Assembly (NCBI RefSeq): GCF_022682495.2
Contig: NC_071390.1
Location: 155,596,583 to 155,660,582 of the forward strand
DNA length: 64,000 nt
Direction of reading: 5' to 3'
From: Desmodus rotundus
Lineage: Eukaryota; Chordata; Mammalia; Chiroptera; Phyllostomidae
Position numbers and translations under genes: made by a program. Position 1 is the first letter of the stretch; each line of letters starts with the position of its first letter. Shown here piece by piece: positions 1 through 14,400 of the stretch. The notes below the pieces were generated by a model, which saw only the letters and a list, made by a program, of their open reading frames with translations, was not told the origin of the DNA and did no database searches.

Positions 1-1727
1 ATATATTTAGAAAAACAGTGAGAATCTGGTTGTCTGCTATTAAACCAGATGTTAAAGAGATTTTTTAAATGTAAAACAATGCCTATTTTTCTCTTTTTTT
101 TCATTTTGGAAAATAATTATTTTTCATAAAATCTATTATTTATAGTACCGTTTATTGGGGTAGTTACTGTTATTTTTAAACATATCAGTACATATTTTTA
201 AGCGTTCTGTCTTAATTTCTAATTTGGTAACCATAGCTAGAAATTTCATAAACAAAGCTTTTGAGGACCCTCAATAATTTTTAAGACTCTTAAGGGTCCA
301 GAGATGAGAAAATATGAGAATGAATGATTCACCTGAATCACCCCAATGCTAAACCTGACAAACCCAACAGGAGGCTTTTATTTTTTTCTCAGTGTGATTT
401 TGAAATGAATTTCTGTTTTCCTTGTGATGAACCAGTGGTGATTAGAAGGCTTAGTTGGGTCCAACTCTGATTATTTTTGATAACTTGCTTACATTGGCCA
501 AAGTAATCAGCAGAAGTAATCAAGATATTTTCAGTTATTTTAGAGATTTCTGAGTTTGTTGATTTTTTTAATGGCAATTTGCAGATTAATTGCAAACGTT
601 TGGAAGTTCGTCTGCAACATACCCACAAGACGTAGCCCATCAGACCCTACATCCATGATCATGGCATCCCCCCACAGAGAAAGGTGGTCCCCTGGATGGC
701 TGGGATCCTGGCAGGCAGCCCTTCCGGGCTACTTTTACCTGAACGCTTTAGAGAGGGACAGGTCGCATTTTGGAACGTCTGCCGTGTGCCAGGCACCCTG
801 CTTGGTCCTTTACATATGTCACCTCATTTTAACTGAAAAGCCCCAACAGGGTAGGAAATCTCACCCCATCTTTTACGTAAAAAAACTGAGTTCCACAGAG
901 ATTGAATATGAATTACCCAAGAGGATGCAAGTAGTGACAGGACCGAACTTTGTGCCTCTGACGCCCACCCGTCTCACCTCTCTCCCTCCCAGCACCACTC
1001 TCCCTGACTCAGCCCACACTGCAGTCCAACAGGTTTTGTTCTTACACATCGGGCTTTGAATAAATATTATCGACCGTGTGTATATATAAAATACTGTGTT
1101 ACACACACTATGGGTTTTAAAGTTTTCAGTGATACCAATGAATTACTCAGTTATTTTTTATTTTAATTTGATTTTTTTACATCAGTAATAGTGCTTTTTA
1201 CATGTTAGCTACCACTCCCTTCATCTAAAGCCGTGTTCATTCGTTATTACTGGAATTACAAAATGCCCATGCTATACCCCTCAGTTGAGCCAGGCCCTCA
1301 GAGAGCTGTGTGCCTGGACTCATGGGGTGCTCCTCAGCTGTCTGTGAGCTGCTCTCACGAGCCTCTTCCGTCCAATGCCAACAACTTTACCACGAGGTAG
1401 TAGGAAGGCCCCTCAAACGCCCAGTGGCTGTGTTACCGCAGCCCTCTGGTGAGGGCTCAGAGGCCTCTCCTGTCTCAGAGCTCGGAGCGTCCGGCTTGGC
1501 TTGAGCAATGAGTTTTGTTTTGTCCTGAGAACCGGCTGACAAGTCAGGTTTCCTTCTTCATATTGGCTGTTGGAAATGTGGTTTTAATGTGTGACCCCAA
1601 CTTCTACTAACTCTGTGAGACTCCTCAGAGTATTTTTTAGCCTTATTTCTAGCTCCATTGTGTGGCCCCTGGCTCCGTTCTTTTGTTGATTTACTGCTTA
1701 TAAGTTGATTTACCTTTGAAAGGATTC
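1..1727 (+). other. ATP8A1 intron, left edge of window
   Basis: The part of an ATP8A1 intron that reaches into the window. No exon of the gene is recognisable. The open frames at 556-1059 show no family resemblance. Apart from a hAT relic near 190-330 the sequence is plain AT-rich intron. Confidence 0.8.
190..330. mobile_element. Old hAT-type DNA transposon relic
   Basis: The stretch GAGGACCCTCAATAATTTTT with the flanking AAACAAAGCTTTT and TTAAGGGTCC matches, in reverse, an ancient mammalian hAT (Charlie-like) non-autonomous element. The ends are eroded. Confidence 0.5.
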
Positions 1728-1743
1728 TGAAGGGAACTCTTTC

Positions 1744-2304
1744 TTTTTTTAATATATTTTATTGATCATGCTATTACAGTTGTCCCATTTTTTCTCCCCT
1801 TTATTCCCCTCTGCCAGGTACCCCCCTCCCACCATCATTCCCCCACCATAGTTCATGTCCATGGGTCGTGCATATAAGTTCTTTGGCTTCTCCATTTCCC
1901 ATACTATTCTCAACCTCCCCCTGTCTATTTTGTACCTACCATTTCTGCTCCTTATTCCCTTTACCTTTTCCCCCATTCTGTTCCTCCTCCTCCCTGCTGA
2001 TAATGCTCCATGTGATCTCCATGTCTGTGAATCTGTTCCTGTTTTAGTTGTTTGCTTAGTTCATTTTTGTTTTTTTAGGATCAGTTGTTGATAGTTGTGA
2101 GTTGTCATTTTATTGTTCCTATTTTTGATCTTCTATTTCTTAGATAAGTCCCTTTACCATTTCATACAATAAGGGCTTGGTAATGATGAGCTCCTTTAAT
2201 TTGATCTTATCTGGGTAGCAGTTTATCTGCCCTCCCATTCTAAACAAGAGCTTTGCTTGGATGTAGGCCCTTGCCTTTCAGGACTTTATACTTCTTTCCA
2301 GCCC
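1744..2304 (-). mobile_element. 5'-truncated L1 insertion, antisense to ATP8A1
   Basis: On the minus strand it ends in the bat L1 tail (ACAACTGTAATAGCATGATC, then A-rich). Perfect 16-bp target duplications flank it at 1728-1743 and 2305-2320. The element is about 560 bp, so it is only the 3' part of an L1. The same 3' end occurs at 8890-9093 and 35899-36258. Confidence 0.85.
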
Positions 2305-2360
2305 TGAAGGGAACTCTTTCATTTTCTTCTCTAACATGCCTCTCTCTTCTTTGCACACAG

Positions 2361-2422
2361 GTACTGTGTTTGGAAATGGGAAAACCTCAGATTATCTGCT
2401 GTTGGGAAACTTTGTTTACACT
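2361..2422 (+). CDS. ATP8A1: ATP8A1 coding exon: start of third-last membrane helix
   Basis: This 62-bp exon begins after TTGCACACAG and ends before GTGAGT. It completes a split Gly codon and then reads [20 protein letters not shown], the lead-in to a membrane helix. A likely branch point (TCTAAC) lies about 25 bases upstream. An antisense L1 insertion ends only 40-56 bp before the exon, so the acceptor region left between L1 and exon is unusually short. The preceding exon is not visible at 1-2360. Confidence 0.95.
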
Positions 2423-5400
2423 GTGAGTGCAGAATATTTGCCTGATTTGCATGTAAAATGGAATCCTTTCTATGTGCTCATTTTATTTTCAAATTTAAAT
2501 GCATGCATTTCAAGGGGTGTGGAATTGGGAGGGAGGTAGGGGGGTTGGGAGAAGGGGTGTGGGGGTGGGGTAAATGCAGGCAAATGTACTTGAACAACAA
2601 TAAAACAATTAAATTAAATTAAATTTAAATTAAATTAAATTAATAAATAAATGCATTTCTGGATTTAAGAGTTGGTTGCGCTTCCCTTTAAGAATGAAAT
2701 GAGATGCTTTGATTAGTAAGAAGTTATTCTATATTAGCTTATCAAACTGTCACTTACGTTCACTGGCTTTATAGGACTTTGGTTCCTACTATTTTCATCA
2801 TTCCCTCTTTACTCGTATTACCCCCTCTTTGCCCTGTTCTCTTCCTTCTCCCTTTCCCTCAGTTGTATTGTACTGTCCTTGTTAATACTTTTCCCTTGTT
2901 AATACTTTTACTATTCTTGGATTATTCTAAGTCTCTATTCTAGAATGTCTCCACTCTTCGGGGACATTTCACCATCACATTCTCATCACTGCAAAGTATG
3001 GAACGTGCCCAGAGTTCCCTTAACTACTAACAGTGTTTGAAGTTTCATTGATGATAAATAGATGATAACAAAGCACAGTGCTAAGTACTGTTCTTGGTAT
3101 TTTATACTCAAATCCCAATAAGTGGTTTTATCAATCCCAGTTTACAGATAAGGGAGCTGAGACACAGAGATGTCAAGTAACTTGCCTTGTTCCTTAACAA
3201 AAACAGCTAATAAATGAGGGAGTCTTAAGCACAAATGGTCCGACTCCAGGCCAAGTCCACTTAACCGTTACGCTATCCTGTGGAAAACAGGGTGGTTTAT
3301 TAACCTGGTTCCCTTACTTCAGAATAAGTAGCACAGTCCCCAACAGTGAGGGGTGGGTGTTTACATCATACAACAAGCTCTTATATCCTGCTCCGCAGAC
3401 TTTCAAATACGTAGGGTTACAAAGTATGTCAAAGGAAGTGTTTAGGTTTCTAAATATCCAGTTATATTACTTTTAGAATTATCTTTAAAATTCAGAAACT
3501 AGGGGCCCTAAGTATTAAAGATGATACAAAACATAATTAAAGCAAGCTTTAAAATGCAAGTTACTGCAGGTGTCATCTCCGTCACCATTCCTGAAGTGTC
3601 CAAGAAGCAGGTGGTCACACGCTCTGGAGCCGCACAGATGGACTGGGAGGCCGTGGGGGAGGCAGGAGTGTGATGCTACCAATGGGCAGCAGCTCTGGCT
3701 GGTCACGATCATAACATTCAGCCACCGGCTAATTCACTTGATGCTTTGCTTGTTACACACTCCAGGTTCTGTGAATACTCTAGCTCAGTTGTCTAATTTG
3801 GAGATACCTGTTCTTTATAAATCGCACTTTGAATCATTCTATGAACTGCTATTATCTACTTAAAAATAACATTTTCCCTTCTGTTCTAGTTTGTGGTGAT
3901 AACTGTGTGTTTGAAAGCTGGATTGGAAACATCATATTGGACATGGGTAAGAGTGTCTCTAATCATAACCAAGAAAGGTCATGTTTGCTTATGTTATTGA
4001 CACTTTTTTGTAGTTTGTCATTCTGACCTTATGGCTCCTTTCACCCTAGTTCCTTCTACAGGTTGTTGTTTGTGGCGGGTCAGGGATGGAGGAGGAAGAA
4101 CTGGGGATTCTAGTTTGGAAACACTGAGTAAAGCAAGTTTATTTACCAGAAGATTTCTTAGAGCCCAGAAAGGGGAGAGAGAAGCTTTTAAACTTTCTAG
4201 CAAAGAATCTTTTCTTAGTAGAATGTGTCACGAGACTGGCATTTGGCAGGAAATCCATTGCAAAATGATTCTGAAGACTAATAATATTAGCAAAAGATTT
4301 GTGCTTAGACAGTTGTGAATATCCAGTATGGATAAAGCAAGTGCCATTTTAGATACCTTTGTGTTAAAGTATATTCACATCTAGGTAGAGAGACCTAGTA
4401 TACAAGGAAGAAGGAAAGAAGGAAGGGAGGGAGGAAGGAGAGAAAAGAAAATTTAAGTTGATGCTCTGGGGAAAGATTGGCACTGTAAATTTGAATTTGA
4501 CTGCTATGGGCATACAAATAGTATTTGCACAAGTGTCTGACACCTTCCAGGGAGAACATGCACAGAACAAATCAAGGAGGCTCAAAGATGGTAGGAGATT
4601 ACAAAAAAAAAAGAGTAGAAGAGAGACACACCAAAGGAGGTAAAGATCAGTCCCAAATGCCAGCCCCGCAAACATCGTATAACTGTTGTGCAAAGAGATT
4701 AGCACTTAATGAAAGATCCAGTTAAAACAGAGGCCCAACTATTTGGAAATGCCCATAGATAATATTTTATGGATTTAGTAAAAAATTAATAAGGGAATTT
4801 GCGAAAGCTTTATTCACGTCTGTGTTCTCCGTCTACCTAAAAGTCATTTGCCTCTGATTCCCTTCCTTCGCAGTTCAGCCACATAGCGATTTGGGGCAGC
4901 ATCGCACTCTGGGTGGTGTTTTTTGGAATCTACTCATCTCTGTGGCCTGCTGTTCCGATGGCCCCTGACATGTCAGGAGAGGTAATGTGCCCTAATAACT
5001 CACAATGCAACAGCCTTAAACATTAGTATTCATTAATGAACCTGAATTGTTCAGCTTGGATTTATCGTAAAACAGAGCATTTGACCATTTAAAAGCTATT
5101 TTTAAATTCCACGGTTGTAATAAATCTTGAGAGAATATTTTAAACTTGGACATTTTACTTAAATCGGACTTAGCCTTTCATAAACATCGGGGGGACAATA
5201 AAATATGGTTGTCAGAAGCGTGAATCATGTTACGAATATCCATAGAGAAAGTGCCGTTTTAAAATTCGAACATAAATCCACAAATACATTTTGGATGAGA
5301 GATTTGGGGAAATGGTAGGCTTATGTCTTTGGGGCAGTCTATCATTTCCTCTGTTATCTCTCATTCTAGAGAAAAGTCGGCTGTCATTAGATTAAATGCA

Positions 5401-8400
5401 CTTTTAGGGTTGTCTTAATGACTCAGTTTGGTTTCCATTTTGAAAGAGTGCGGGCATCTGACATTGCAGCCTTATCATAGTCCATTTTCAGTGCTGTCTT
5501 TCAGCTTCTTGTTGCACTAGTAGGAATTGAGTTATTAGGTGTTCATAGGGGAATGTCACAAGATTTCCTTTCCTTCAGAAGGGATTCCAGCAGTAGGAGG
5601 GTTTATGATTTCATTTGCAGGAAATTTGACATAAAATGTATAAAAGAAAATGTGGAAAACATTTCAGGATTTCCTGTGACCTCACAGTAACTTGCAAATC
5701 AAGGTAACGTGAGCCCCTTCACCGTACGTTGTTTTCCCAAAGTCACAGGAAACCTTCCCCGTGGTTCCGTGCATTTGTGGCCCCTAAGTGCTGCCTGAGC
5801 ACCTTTCACTTTTGACAGTCTGGTTTATAGATCATGTTCATGAAATTTTATCTGACAGCGTCCTGCTTTTTATAAATTAGCAGAATGCAGACACATTTAA
5901 AAATTTTTTTTTCGTGGTTAAATTTATTAGAGACATTATATACTATTACAGCAAAACCAGACATATCAAAGAGCATGCACTTCCTTCCACCAAAAGCGAA
6001 GGCTTCTTCTGAAACGTGTGCTGTGAACTCTAGGAAATTTACCGCACGTATTTTGAGAACAGAGAAAAAGATTGAATGCATCTCCCTCTTATCTTGGTTT
6101 CTGAGTCCATTTGTCCTGAGGAAATGAAATCAAAGACTGTATATACATCTGGTGATGCCACTTGAAAAATCCGGTCCTATTCTTTCTTTTTGTTTGATGT
6201 GCTCTGTCTCATTGGACCTACTGTACCCTCAAGGTCAATTCTAACTAATATCTTTTTTATTTGGCCTAATTTTTATCTCATTTCTTAATTTTTTATCTTC
6301 AAAATGGATGACACAAAAGATTTTGAGATCCAGATAATTTAAACAACTGTAGCCAATAGCCTCGATGACAAGAATAGGGTTTTTGTCCACCCACTTCTAT
6401 GACAAGTGTGAAGTTTGGTTGGCTTTTTGCCAACCAAATATAATTCTACCCGTGCCTATACAATTCCCAGTATTAACCAAACACAAAACTTAATATCATC
6501 TCTTGAGATTTGCGGTGTTGCTGTGTTTAATTCAGAGTGAAATGAATGTCTGAACTCCATCACGTTTCTCTTCATGTTATATACGGTGGGAAGTGCTAAC
6601 AGGGGTTCTTTTACTTGTTATTTTATTACTACTGATACTTTGAGCATAATGTTTAAATAGCTAGCTCCATTGAAAATATGAAAATAGATTAATCAGCATT
6701 AGGCTTGACTAGCTTGTCCAAAATGTGTCTGTTTAATTTATTCAAAGAATAATACTTGAAATTTATGTAGTTCTTTAGTGCTTGAAAAGCATTTTGATAT
6801 ATATGTGTGTGTGTGTGTGAATGAGTCTCGCAGCCACTGCAGAAAAAGAGGATGATGAGAATGCCACTCTAATTCTCAGGGAGAGATACTCTGCATTTGC
6901 TGTTTGCTGGACGCTAGGGTAAAAGGCCCCCAAAATGTTTGCAGCAATACTCAATTTTTGAACATTTCTATTATATGTAGAGAATAACTAGTTCTGTTAC
7001 AATCCAGTTAATTTCATAAAGAAGTAACTACCCTAGGTTTATACTTTTCTAATCTTAAAACTATATTTTAATCAAAAGTATAGTTACATACATACATATG
7101 TGCATATATATGAGAATTTTATTTATATTTGTGTGTATGTATATATATGCGTATGTATATTTATACATATATATATAATTGGCCAACCATCTTGAATAAA
7201 ATTTGATTCATCTGTTAACTTCCATGGCAAATACCACTGTAATATATTATATTGCACATATAGTATCTATTACATATTATGTATTATGTACAATATAGTA
7301 CTATTATAATATTATGTGTATTACCTATACAATAATATAATCATATATTGCCCTGGCTGGTGTGGCTCAGTGGACTGAGCTCTGGCCTGCAAACTAAAAG
7401 GTCACCAGTTCAATTCCTAGTCAGGGCACACGCCTGGGTTGCAGGCCGGGTCTCCTGTTAGGAGTGTGTGGGAGACAACCAATGGATGTACCTCTCGCAC
7501 ACTGATGTTTCTCTCCTTGTCTTTCTCCCTCTCTTCCCCTCTCTCTAAAAATAAATAAATAAAATCTTAAAAAATAATAATAATAACAACATATACTCTA
7601 TGTAGCAACATATGTATTCATGTCAATAATACAAAGCTGAATACCATTATTAGCATTCCTTGACTTGACATGTTCCCCACAGAGCCTTGCGGCTTTTACT
7701 CATGGCGAGATCAAGAGCCACCCGAGGGACCAAGAGAGAAGTGTCATGGTCTGACTTAGGTTTTCACAGCAGTATCATGGCTGCTGTGGGAGGAACACTT
7801 AGGAGGGCGTTGCAATAACCAGGGGAGAGATAATGGTGGCTTGGGACAGGAGCGTGGCTGTGGTGAAAGTGGTCAGATTCTGAACCTATTTTGCAGGTAG
7901 AAGAGCCAATAGGATTTGTTGACAGACTCACAGTGAGGAGTGAGGGTCAGGTCAAGGCAGACTCCATTGCTTCAGCCACAAACATCATTAGGATGTGCTT
8001 GTCCTCAACACACTGGATCCCACAGAAAACTTGTTATTACAACCATGTTACAGATGAGAAAACATACACAGAGAAATTAAGTACCTCACTGACATCCCCC
8101 TAGCACTAAGTGACAGGCGAGAACTTGACTCAGCTGTCTGGTCCCAGCGTCCGCTGCCTTAAGCGCTGCGCCACGCACTCTCTGATCGCAGTCGTTCGGA
8201 GGAACCGTGGTAGGTCATCTGCAAGTCGGACCTCTGGAGGGCTTAGCACTCCTTGCAGGTATTTCAAGGATTTGTGTAGAAGGGGAAATCTCTGCTTTCT
8301 GTTTTCCTGACGGCAGTGCCTCCTCCACATTGCTTCTGTCTCTAGGCGTTTTGGTGGTCTTGCTCTTCCTCAGTCTGCTCTCCACTTCCGAGCCATAGTG

Positions 8401-11400
8401 ACCGTTCCAGCATGCTTACAACCCTTCTCAAGTGTCCACTGCCCCTTCATTCTTCATTCATTCACTCCAGCCTAGCAGTGTTGGGCTCCTACAGCCCCAC
8501 AAATAAGCATTAAGTAAATGATCATTAAATAAAATTTTTTGCTTGCTTGTTTGTTTTGAACAAATGAGAAACAGTGGGGTAGAGGTGACAGAGAGCCAGA
8601 TTTCAGCTCAAATAGAACATCTTTCTAACATACAGAGATCCACATGTAGCAATTTCCAGCAACAGAGCAGGCTGCTGGTCTCATTTAACCAACCCTTTCT
8701 GTGCTGGTCAGCCACTAGTGATCTTAGGAAGAGCCTTATTTGTCTACAACAGCAATTTTCAATCTTTTTCATCTTGTGGCATGCAGAAACTACTTACTAA
8801 AATTTTGCAACACACCAAAAAATATATTTTTGCCAATCTGACAAAAACTGGTATTGTTTTGATTGATTGTGATGAAAATTACACATGTCTAAATGATAGG
8901 TGGAAAATAGACAGGAGGAGGGTAAGAATAGTGTAGGAAATGTAGAAGCCAAAGAACTTATAAGTATGACCCATGGACACGAACTATAGGGGGGAAATGT
9001 GGGAGGGAGAGGGTGGGCAGGATGGAGTTGAGTGAAGGGGGGAAATGGGACAACTGTAATAGCATAATCAATAAATATATTTTTTAAAAAAAAGAAAATT
9101 ACACATGTCGCCCAAGGACATACTGTACCGTAGTAAAGTGTATCAGGTGCCTATTCTTATAGGAATATAAGGATTTCTGGTACCAAGAATTAACCAATCA
9201 GATACAATCTTATTATGGGACGTGACCAATAAGATGCAACTCCATTATGTGATCTACATATTTATGGTTCAAGACAGGGCATTCACACCAGACGGCTATG
9301 TTGGCTGTTGTCAGTTTTAGATTTGACAGTCTAAGGGGAAAGAGGTCAGTGCCCCTGTTAAGTAGTCAGGTACTGCAGGTTTTAAAACTTCTTGCTGCAC
9401 ACCTGTGTTTCGCGGCACACTGGCTGACTGTCGCTGGTCTGCACCCCGAAGGTGGCCCGCCATATCCTGAGATCCAGGTTCTCGGTGCTTCTCTTCACCG
9501 TGTCCTCCCCAGAGGCACATCTTACGTATTGAAAGGACACAGACTGTCTTGCTCCGGTTAACAGGGTCTCAGGGTGTGAATTACACACAAGTTAGGCATC
9601 TCCTGGGTCCAGGTCTCATGCTTCTACATTGCATGGTGCATGGCTGGGTGCATACGGACACACAGGTCTGGTTTTTGTAGTCATTTCCAGTTTGCATTCT
9701 CAGTTCATCTTTGCGGTCCCCGTCTGAAGACAGAGCCCTTTCTCTCAGTGTGTTGAAAAAAAATCCTAGCTCTCGCCCTGGCTGGTGTGACTCAGTGGAT
9801 TGAGCGCCAGCCTGTGAACCGAAGGGTTGCTGGTTCAATTCCCAGTCAGGGCACATGCCTGGGTTGTAGGCCAGGTCCAATAAATAAAATCTTAAAAAAA
9901 AAAATCCTAGCTCTCTGAATGGGGGACAGAAGAGAATCACCATTTGCTGTGCAGCCACCACGTCCTCAAGGCACTGTTTGGTCCCCGGCAGTCCTTGATC
10001 CTTTCAATCCATATTATTACAAACCTGTGTGGTAAGCAAAGCAAGGGGCCCAGAGAATGCGTCCCAGGTTTTTTGTTTGTTTTTTTCAATTCCCATTGGT
10101 TTTCTCCAACATCCTGAGGAGCTAAATACTTTGGGGTGGGGACCATTGCTATTTCCCAGATGGGAACCCTTTTCCTTGTGGCAGCCGTCTTCCTTGCATT
10201 GATTTCCCTGATTTAGTCGCTATCTCCCTAAGTTAGCCAGAGAGCAAAGTGTTCCCATCTCGTTCTGAAAGTGCCCAGATTTTTAATTCCCCCTCTTCAA
10301 CACCCACCTAACCCCCTCAACACATTGATAGAAATTCCATCCGCTACATATCCTAGCCTTTTGCCTCTTTTTAACAGTAATATTAACAGCCTAATGAATA
10401 CCCATCTCCTTAAAAAGTATACACATGGAACTGAAGACCCAGTCATCCCACATCCTCAGAGAATGGACAGTTGCGACTCAGATGATAACAGGGCTTCATT
10501 ACTGAGGGCCCGCCACTCATTTAACACTGTGAACACTAGTGGGAAGTCTGTGAGGGTTGTCCAGTTACCTGTTTCACAGACAGAGTGGTTAACTCCTTTT
10601 CTCAAGGTCACACAGCTTGTAGTTGTCCGAGCTGTGACTGAAACCCAGCCAGAATCTGCCCTTTTCACCACCACACACACTGTTTGCTGTTCCTTTTACA
10701 TTTGTGGTCTCACCTTTTCATTGTTCTGCACTAACGGCTTTCCTCCCGGCCTTATCAATTTTCCGGGTGGAGACGCCTTTGAGCGCCAGCGCCACCCAAG
10801 TACTTCTATCTTGTTGGGAAACTAAGCGACCCGTTGTCTGCATGTGATATTGGCGTCTTGATGTGCTCAGCTGTCATTATCACTGATCCAGGAGGTTTTT
10901 TCCACACAGTCCAATAGTTTCTTTCCCCCTTACTCCAGCACATTCTACTGCCTACAGTTACCAGAAATCCACCCCCAAACATCTTGGTGCCGTGCAAACT
11001 TCAGTTACTCCAGCCACTTAGAGCAGCTCATTCTCGGTTGGTGGGCAGGGTGTTCCCATTTGGGAAACATTCCTTCTTATAGTTTTGCACTTTGTTTCCA
11101 TTACAGTAATTCTACATCCCATAATAATGATGCAAATGGTAATGATTAACAAGTGTCCCAGTACCACAAATTATTGAATTATTTGCAACAAAGGAATTCT
11201 GACGGGGGTCGGGCAGGGTGGTGGGATATCGAAAGGTAGAAACCACCATGATAAGAAATTAAGACAGAAAAAATACAGAGAAAATAATGTAACAAGCTTG
11301 GCTGCGACTTTAAATATGTCACTGTCTTCCTCCCCTCTCACAAATATGGTTGTGATTTACGAGGAGGACTTTTTTTTTTTTCAGACCTGACTTGTATTTT

Positions 11401-14400
11401 TTCACACCAGTACAACAATTTATGGGGCAAGGTAGACCCTGGGGAGAAGTGCTATGTTATATAAACATATGCTGGCCTGCTTTTCCGGCTTGTCTAGATA
11501 ATGTTACTGGATATTTTTTGAATTTCCAGAAGAAAATATTTTCACCACTATGATTACCATGCCAGATTAAAAAGTAAAAGCCAGCCACATCAAGGATCAT
11601 TACATATCACGATTAATACCAGAAGCTCAGTATCGGCAAAACCTTTAAATTTATCACAGCATTTGCAGACACGCACAGCCACGTCCTCCCAAAAGCGCCA
11701 TCTGGTTCTGCTCTCCCTGGCCTAAGGGATCTATAAAACTACTGAAGGAAATTGAAGTTAAGCAACGAGCATGTGTTTTACAGAATTTCAGATCTCTTGA
11801 TTGAGGTTTGTAAAGTCTTTCTGAAAAAACAATAAAAATCTTTGTTGAACCCTTTGGTGTCACCCCCGTAGGAAAGGTATTAATAAACCACATTAGTGAT
11901 ATGATTTTCCTAAATGACGCTGTTACCTATTTTACCAACATAATAAATTATTTTACATATGAGGAATTTCCTGGTTAAAATAGTCCTTCTTCATCTCTCA
12001 GCCTTTAATTACCTAGATAGCATGTGATAATTTATTGGTCACAAAACCGGCCCTTGCACATGGGGTAGGGTCGCGTTATGATATGATGGTGTTTCATCCG
12101 AGATTACTGTGTTTAACCAAGTAATGGCCAAGTACTGTGTTTGGCCTGGAGGGAACAACTACCCTAGACTCTGTCAGATGTTCTTCAGTGAACGGTTGTG
12201 AGCCCGTCCAGTAAAACATAGCCACAGTCCTCCTAGTCCTGACAGTAAATGAGACAGGCAGACCGTCACAGTCCTTAAGGCAGCGGGCTGTGTAGCCACT
12301 TCCAAGCCCATTTGGTAGAGAGAAGCCTGCATGGAAAGGCTGATGGGGAAAGAAAGACAGGGATATGACACAGGTCAGGGCAGATCGGGACACGTGCACA
12401 CAGTGCAGAGTTGGAGCTCTCTTCAGAGTCATCATGAGAGCTGGCATTGCATTTGTAGACGCAGCATCTTTTCCTCCAACACAGAGCAAATGCACATGGA
12501 GAATTGAATGTTTGCCAGGCTCTGCGTTAGGCTCTGGAGGATGCAGGGATATCAGACTTGGTCCTTGTCCTTGAGGATCTCATTACTAATGATGGCGTGT
12601 TGGTGTCCTACCGTGAGACGTTCTGCACTGTACCCACGGTGCCAGGGCATGGAAAGCTGGATGAAGCCTGCTTTTAGGGTGGCAGAGTTTTGGCTCTTCT
12701 CTAGAGTCAATTCATTCTTGTATTCACTCATTCCATAAATACGTGTTGAGTGCTTAGTCGGTGCCAGGCTCTGTGTCAAGGTGACGGGTTAGTTGGGCAG
12801 GGCCCCTGTTAGTGTTCAGATGGAGGGAACCAGGGGATGGGAAGGAGAAACAGTCACTAAATCAGTTAACAAATGACTAAAAGATGTACAATTTCACAAA
12901 GAGAATTTCCACTAAAGACAATTTCACAAAGAAAAGCACTGTGATATGATTAACAGGGACTATAATGGGTGCTCCAGGGAAGGCTTTGAAGCAGGAACAA
13001 CTAAGCAGAAACGCAAATGATGTGGGGATGGGTACCTGTTGGGTGAAGGAGAGCACGTCAGAGCAGGTGCCGTGCTCTGAGGCAGAAATGAGCCTGGCAA
13101 GTTCGAAGAATAAAAGGCTGGTGTGGCCAGAGCAGAGGGTGGGAAAGAGCTCTATGAGATGGGCAGAGGGCAGTTCACCCCTCTAACTTCAGCATTTTAG
13201 TTCATAAGACCAGTATAGCTTCTTTTTTTTTTTTTTTGAGCTATATGCCAGGGAATCTATCAGAAGTGCTCATGAAAGAAAGCATGAATGTCACTGCCAT
13301 CTGCTTTAATAAAGCTAATAATTCGACACAATTTTTGGAAGGAGTGGTCAAAAGCTGCTCTATTTCAAGTTACTACTTAACTTTCCCTAGCATGTATCAT
13401 CCAAAGCAAGTTTATGGCATGTTTTTGATATTAAAAAAAAAAAACATTAAACAAGATAGGACTTTATTTCTCTTGTGTAAAAGAAATCCAGTGGAGACAG
13501 GCAGCCCAGGACTGATGTGGCAGCTAAACAATCAAGGACCAGGTCTCTTCTGTCTTACGGCATTGCCAACCATAGTGAGCTTCCTCACAGACCAAAATGG
13601 CTGCTTAAGCTCCCACCATTTGACCAACATTCCAGCCAGCAAGAAAGGGAAGAACTCTTTCTCTTTGAGGTTCTTTCCTAGGCCTCGTCCACCACATTTC
13701 CACTTAAACCTCACTGGCCAAAAGTAAGTCACATGGCCACACCTAGCTGCAACAAGAGCTGGAGGACAGGATGTCAGCTAAAAATCAAGTGTTTGCATAT
13801 AAGAAGGGAAGGCAAATAGAAGTCTCTGTTCTGAAAGTTAGTAATTTTTCTACATAAGCTGTATTAGCTGTTATGTGTCTTTCTATAGCCCAGTACATTT
13901 TGAAGTTTTGAGTTTTTTAAATAGAAGTTACTAAAAGAGATGATCTGATGTGACAGGATAGAGGTGGTAGCCAAAGCTGTGCAGGCAGTCACTTTGCAAT
14001 ATATAAATGTGTCAAATCAGCACATCGTGCACCTCAAACTTCCATCATGCTTTATGTCAGTGATATCTTAATAAAGCTAGAAAATAAATAAAAAAATAAC
14101 TTTACAAAATAATTCCCTACAGTCTGAAAGGTCATTATGCAGTTCATTATGTTTTGCAGATTGAATTATTAGGAATCGAACACTGGATGCATTAGGAGGT
14201 GGTTTTTCAGGAGTAGAGCAATCACAAAAACTGTAAAAACCCATGAGAATGGTAAACAAGTAAACATGTTGTACACTGAGGTGACTCCCTATGTCATACA
14301 ACTTAGTATCGCCATAACATTTTAAAATCATATTTCTCACAATAAAAAGAATATTTTGTGCTAATTGTATACTCATTCTTCTGGTACTGTTAAGCTTTTT

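Noticed and set aside
556..1059. 167-codon plus-strand frame at the left edge
   Set aside because: It does not match the missing upstream ATP8A1 exons and lacks suitable splice sites.
9775..9860. tRNA-like box A and box B sequences
   Set aside because: They are the promoter of a tRNA-derived SINE, not a tRNA gene. The same applies to the other Ves copies.
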